Shown here: one piece after another, positions 7,237 through 9,461 of the stretch
Numbering within the stretch: position 1 is the stretch's first letter
How the letters are laid out: each line of letters opens with the position of its first letter
Source: Piscirickettsiaceae bacterium
Lineage (GTDB): Bacteria; Pseudomonadota; Gammaproteobacteria; Nitrosococcales; Methylophagaceae
DNA length: 9,461 bases
Reading direction: 5' to 3'
NCBI GenBank assembly: GCA_018646825.1
Contig: JABGUA010000194.1
Location: 1-9,461 of the forward strand
Notes under the pieces: model-generated
Told to the model about the DNA's origin: nothing
The model's database searches: none
The model's input: the letters and a program-made list of their open reading frames with translations, nothing else
Translations under genes and position numbers: made by a program

Positions 7237-8535
7237 TCAGTGACCCTTCTTGCCGGATTTGCTAGACCAAACCATGCAACATTGATGGTCAATATGATAC
7301 TGAAATTCTTCTTGGAAATGTTTGATAAAGCTCAAAACTGGTGCGGCCGCCGCCTCACCCAAAGCACAAATCGTATTACCGCTAATATTATTAGCCACAT
7401 CCAATAAACGGTCTAAATCTTCCTGTTTTCCCTGGCCATGCTCTATGCGTTTCACCACACGGTATAGCCAACCCGTTCCTTCACGACAAGGCGTGCACTG
7501 ACCACATGATTCTTCGTAATAAAATTCTGCGATACGCTCTAACGCTTTAACCATACAGGTTGTATCGTCCATCACAATCACAGAACCTGCACCTAACATC
7601 GAGCCGACTTTACTCATACCATCATAGCTCATGAGTGAACCCATCATCACATCGCCCGGGACTATCGGAGTCGAACTACCACCGGGGATCACGGCTTTTA
7701 ACGTTCTGCCTTCATGCAAACCGCCTGCTAATTCTAATAGTTCAGAAAACGGCATGCCCATTGGCACTTCAAAGTTACCCGGGGTTTTAACATGACCAGA
7801 AACACTGAATAACTTTGTGCCGCCATTGTTTGGTAAACCAAGATCATGAAACCACTGTCCACCATGTTGCAAAATAACAGGCACTGAAGCCAAGGTCTCA
7901 GTATTATTAATTGTTGTTGGTTTACCATACAAACCAAAGCCTGCAGGGAAAGGTGGCTTATAACGTGGCTGACCTTTTTTACCTTCTAATGACTCAAGTA
8001 AAGCAGTCTCTTCGCCACAAATATATGCGCCGGCACCGGGTTGTGTATGCAACTCGAAATGCACACCGGAATCTAAAATGTTTTGGCCCAAATAACCTGC
8101 TTCTCTCGCTTCAACTAAAGCCGCTTCAAAACGTTCAATCGGTTCAACAAATTCACCACGGATGTAGTTATACCCAGTTTCAGCACCAATCGCATAGCCT
8201 GCAATGATCATCCCTTCAATTAACTGATGGGGGTTAAACCGCATAATATCGCGATCTTTACAGGTACCCGGTTCTCCTTCATCCGAATTACAAACAATAT
8301 ATTTATCGCCTGGGACTTTACGCGGCATAAAGCTCCACTTTAAACCCGTTGGGAAACCAGCCCCACCACGCCCACGCAAGTTAGATATTTTAATCTCTTC
8401 AATAATATCTTCGGGTCTTGTTTTCTCTTTTAAAATTCTTTCTAAAACTTCATAGCCACCGACACGACGATAAGATTCGAGCGACCACGGCTCGTCAAAT
8501 TTAAGGGTTCTAAAACAAACTTGATTTTGAGCCAT
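7237..8535 (-). CDS. nuoF: NADH-quinone oxidoreductase subunit F (NADH/FMN site, cluster N3)
   Basis: Subunit where NADH is oxidised. It binds NADH, FMN and the [4Fe-4S] cluster N3, and passes electrons to NuoG. At 432 residues it has the normal family length. The glycine-rich flavin/nucleotide motif RGRGGAGFPTGLKW is at 54-67, NSDEGEPGTCKDRDIM at 83-98 and GAGAYICGEETALLESLEG at 167-185. The N3 ligands are Cys344, 347 and 350 in ESCGQCTPCREG, plus Cys390 in NTICALGEAAAAP. No signal peptide or membrane segment is seen, as expected for the cytoplasmic arm. The ATG shares one base with the nuoE stop (TAATG), so translation is probably coupled. GGATGGG a short distance upstream, inside nuoE, may serve as the ribosome binding site. 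Confidence 0.99.
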   Translation of the reverse strand: MAQNQVCFRTLKFDEPWSLESYRRVGGYEVLERILKEKTRPEDIIEEIKISNLRGRGGAGFPTGLKWSFMPRKVPGDKYIVCNSDEGEPGTCKDRDIMRFNPHQLIEGMIIAGYAIGAETGYNYIRGEFVEPIERFEAALVEAREAGYLGQNILDSGVHFELHTQPGAGAYICGEETALLESLEGKKGQPRYKPPFPAGFGLYGKPTTINNTETLASVPVILQHGGQWFHDLGLPNNGGTKLFSVSGHVKTPGNFEVPMGMPFSELLELAGGLHEGRTLKAVIPGGSSTPIVPGDVMMGSLMSYDGMSKVGSMLGAGSVIVMDDTTCMVKALERIAEFYYEESCGQCTPCREGTGWLYRVVKRIEHGQGKQEDLDRLLDVANNISGNTICALGEAAAAPVLSFIKHFQEEFQYHIDHQCCMVWSSKSGKKGH

Positions 8536-9044
8536 TACGATAACCCATCCAATAAGCTATCGACTTTCTCAACCGTTAGTTTTTCGTGATAATCTCGATT
8601 AAGCTGTAACATCGGAGCACCACAACAGGCACCTAAGCATTCCACTTCTTTTAATGTCACCTGACCATCTGCCGTGGTCTCGCCAAAGCCGATTCCTAAA
8701 CGCATTTTCAAATGGTCAACAATCTCTTCCGAACCACATAACATGCAGGAAATATTCGTACACACACTGATTTTATTTTTACCCGTAGGCTCTAGCTCAT
8801 ACATGGTATAAAAAGTCGCTACTTCATAGACACTGATAAACGGCATATCAAGATAAACGGCCAAAGCATCCATCAACGGCTTAGATAACCAGCCATCATT
8901 CGCATCTTGTAATAAATGCAATGCCGGAATCACCGCCGATTGCGATTGGCCAACAGGATATTTCGCAACCCAGGTATCAATCTGTTGACGTAAATCAGCA
9001 TTAAATAAACTTTCTTTAGGGGATGTTAATTGCAACTCACTCAT
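8535..9044 (-). CDS. nuoE: NADH-quinone oxidoreductase subunit E ([2Fe-2S] cluster N1a)
   Basis: 24-kDa-type subunit with a thioredoxin-like [2Fe-2S] domain that sits beside NuoF and holds the off-pathway cluster N1a, near FMN. At 169 residues the length is typical. The helical N-terminal part (about 15-85) contains SVYEVATFYTMYE (71-83), a family hallmark. The N1a ligands are Cys95 and Cys100 (CTNISC) and Cys136 and Cys140 (ECLGAC). Two further cysteines lie close by, Cys103 and Cys141. The ATG overlaps the nuoD stop by four bases (ATGA). GGTGAG at 9053-9058 with an eight-base spacer supports this start. The gene is in the expected D-E-F position, and the product is a soluble cytoplasmic protein. 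Confidence 0.98.
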   Translation of the reverse strand: MSELQLTSPKESLFNADLRQQIDTWVAKYPVGQSQSAVIPALHLLQDANDGWLSKPLMDALAVYLDMPFISVYEVATFYTMYELEPTGKNKISVCTNISCMLCGSEEIVDHLKMRLGIGFGETTADGQVTLKEVECLGACCGAPMLQLNRDYHEKLTVEKVDSLLDGLS

Positions 9045-9461
9045 CGATCGATCTCACCAAACACAATATCCATCGTACCAATAATCGCCACCACATCAGC
9101 CAACATATGACCTTTTGCCATTTCATTCATGGCAGCTAAATGCGGGAAACCAGGTGCTCTAATCTTCAAACGGTAGGGTTTATTTGCACCATCCGACACC
9201 ATATAAACGCCAAACTCGCCTTTCGGGTGTTCTACCGCCGCATACACTTCACCTTCTGGTACACAATAACCTTCCGTGAACAATTTGAAATGATGGACCA
9301 AAGACTCCATATCCCGCTTCATCTCTACACGACTTGGCGGCGCGACTTTATTATCACCAGTGATCACTGGGCCCGGGTTACCTCTTAACCAATCAACGCA
9401 TTGTTTGATAATTCGATTGGATTGACGCATCTCCCCAACACGGACCAAATAACGATCATAA
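9041..9461 (-). CDS. nuoD: NADH-quinone oxidoreductase subunit D, C-terminal part (cut by window edge)
   Basis: 49-kDa-type subunit of the connecting arm, related to the large subunit of [NiFe] hydrogenases, which forms most of the quinone-binding pocket with NuoB. Only the last 139 residues are visible, and the frame stays open to the window edge. The visible part starts YDRYLVRVGEMRQSNRI and contains MKRDMESLVHHFKLFTEG, PKGEFGVYMVSDG and RLKIRAPGFPHL. It ends TMDIVFGEIDR, the conserved carboxyl terminus of the family. A TTG at 9446-9448 is an internal leucine codon of DRYLVRV, not a start, because the conserved sequence continues upstream of it. Whether nuoC is separate or fused to nuoD, as in enterobacteria, cannot be judged from this window. 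Confidence 0.98.
   Translation of the reverse strand, partial: YDRYLVRVGEMRQSNRIIKQCVDWLRGNPGPVITGDNKVAPPSRVEMKRDMESLVHHFKLFTEGYCVPEGEVYAAVEHPKGEFGVYMVSDGANKPYRLKIRAPGFPHLAAMNEMAKGHMLADVVAIIGTMDIVFGEIDR

Noticed and set aside
7734..8207. Two open frames (minus 7734-7937, plus 7911-8207) inside nuoF
   Set aside because: Both overlap the highly conserved NuoF coding frame. Their translations look random.
9043..9052. Perfect palindrome ATCGATCGAT at the nuoD/nuoE junction, considered as a regulatory or modification site
   Set aside because: It is short and is explained by the codons of the conserved NuoD ending (E-I-D-R-stop) next to the nuoE start. No second copy was noticed at the other junctions.
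9140..9388. Plus-strand open frame antisense to nuoD
   Set aside because: It overlaps the conserved nuoD C-terminal frame and has no recognisable features.
9446..9448. TTG as a possible start of a short separate gene at the right edge
   Set aside because: The frame continues upstream with the conserved NuoD residues YDRY, so this is an internal leucine codon of a truncated nuoD.

Overview
This window is one uninterrupted stretch of a bacterial nuo operon, which encodes the proton-pumping NADH:quinone oxidoreductase (respiratory complex I, NDH-1). All genes are on the minus strand, so transcription runs from high to low coordinates. The order is nuoD (3' part only), nuoE, nuoF, nuoG, nuoH, nuoI, nuoJ, nuoK, nuoL, nuoM (5' part only), the canonical order of this operon. 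The window cuts nuoD at its right edge and nuoM at its left edge. There is no gene-free stretch longer than 15 bases. I see no internal promoter, terminator, RNA gene, repeat, mobile element or CRISPR array.

By region: 9461-7237 holds the 3' part of nuoD (connecting arm, quinone-site side) followed by nuoE and nuoF, the NADH-oxidising part of the peripheral arm. 7231-4886 is nuoG, the large iron-sulfur subunit. 4889-3307 holds nuoH, the membrane subunit that helps form the quinone chamber, and nuoI, the two-[4Fe-4S] ferredoxin-like subunit. 3291-1 holds the membrane-arm subunits nuoJ, nuoK, nuoL and nuoM, which carry out proton translocation. Electrons would pass NADH -> FMN (NuoF) -> Fe-S chain (NuoF, NuoG, NuoI, with the side cluster in NuoE) -> quinone at the NuoB/D/H interface, driving proton pumping through NuoH, J/K, L, M and the off-window NuoN.

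All ligand cysteines expected for clusters N1a, N1b, N3, N4, N5, N6a and N6b are present. The extra cluster N7, found in NuoG of Escherichia coli and Thermus, has no ligands here. The key charged residues of the visible antiporter-like and NuoK subunits are intact. The complex therefore looks functional.

The organism is probably a gammaproteobacterium, or a near relative, outside the Enterobacterales: moderately AT-rich by eye, a mitochondrial-like NuoG without N7, and NuoE/NuoJ sequence styles that I recall from Legionellales/Thiotrichales-type and betaproteobacterial genomes. This placement is inference from memory; I cannot name a genus. I found no undescribed biological system. The window is core housekeeping metabolism, and the findings are modest points about start sites, gene coupling and cluster content.
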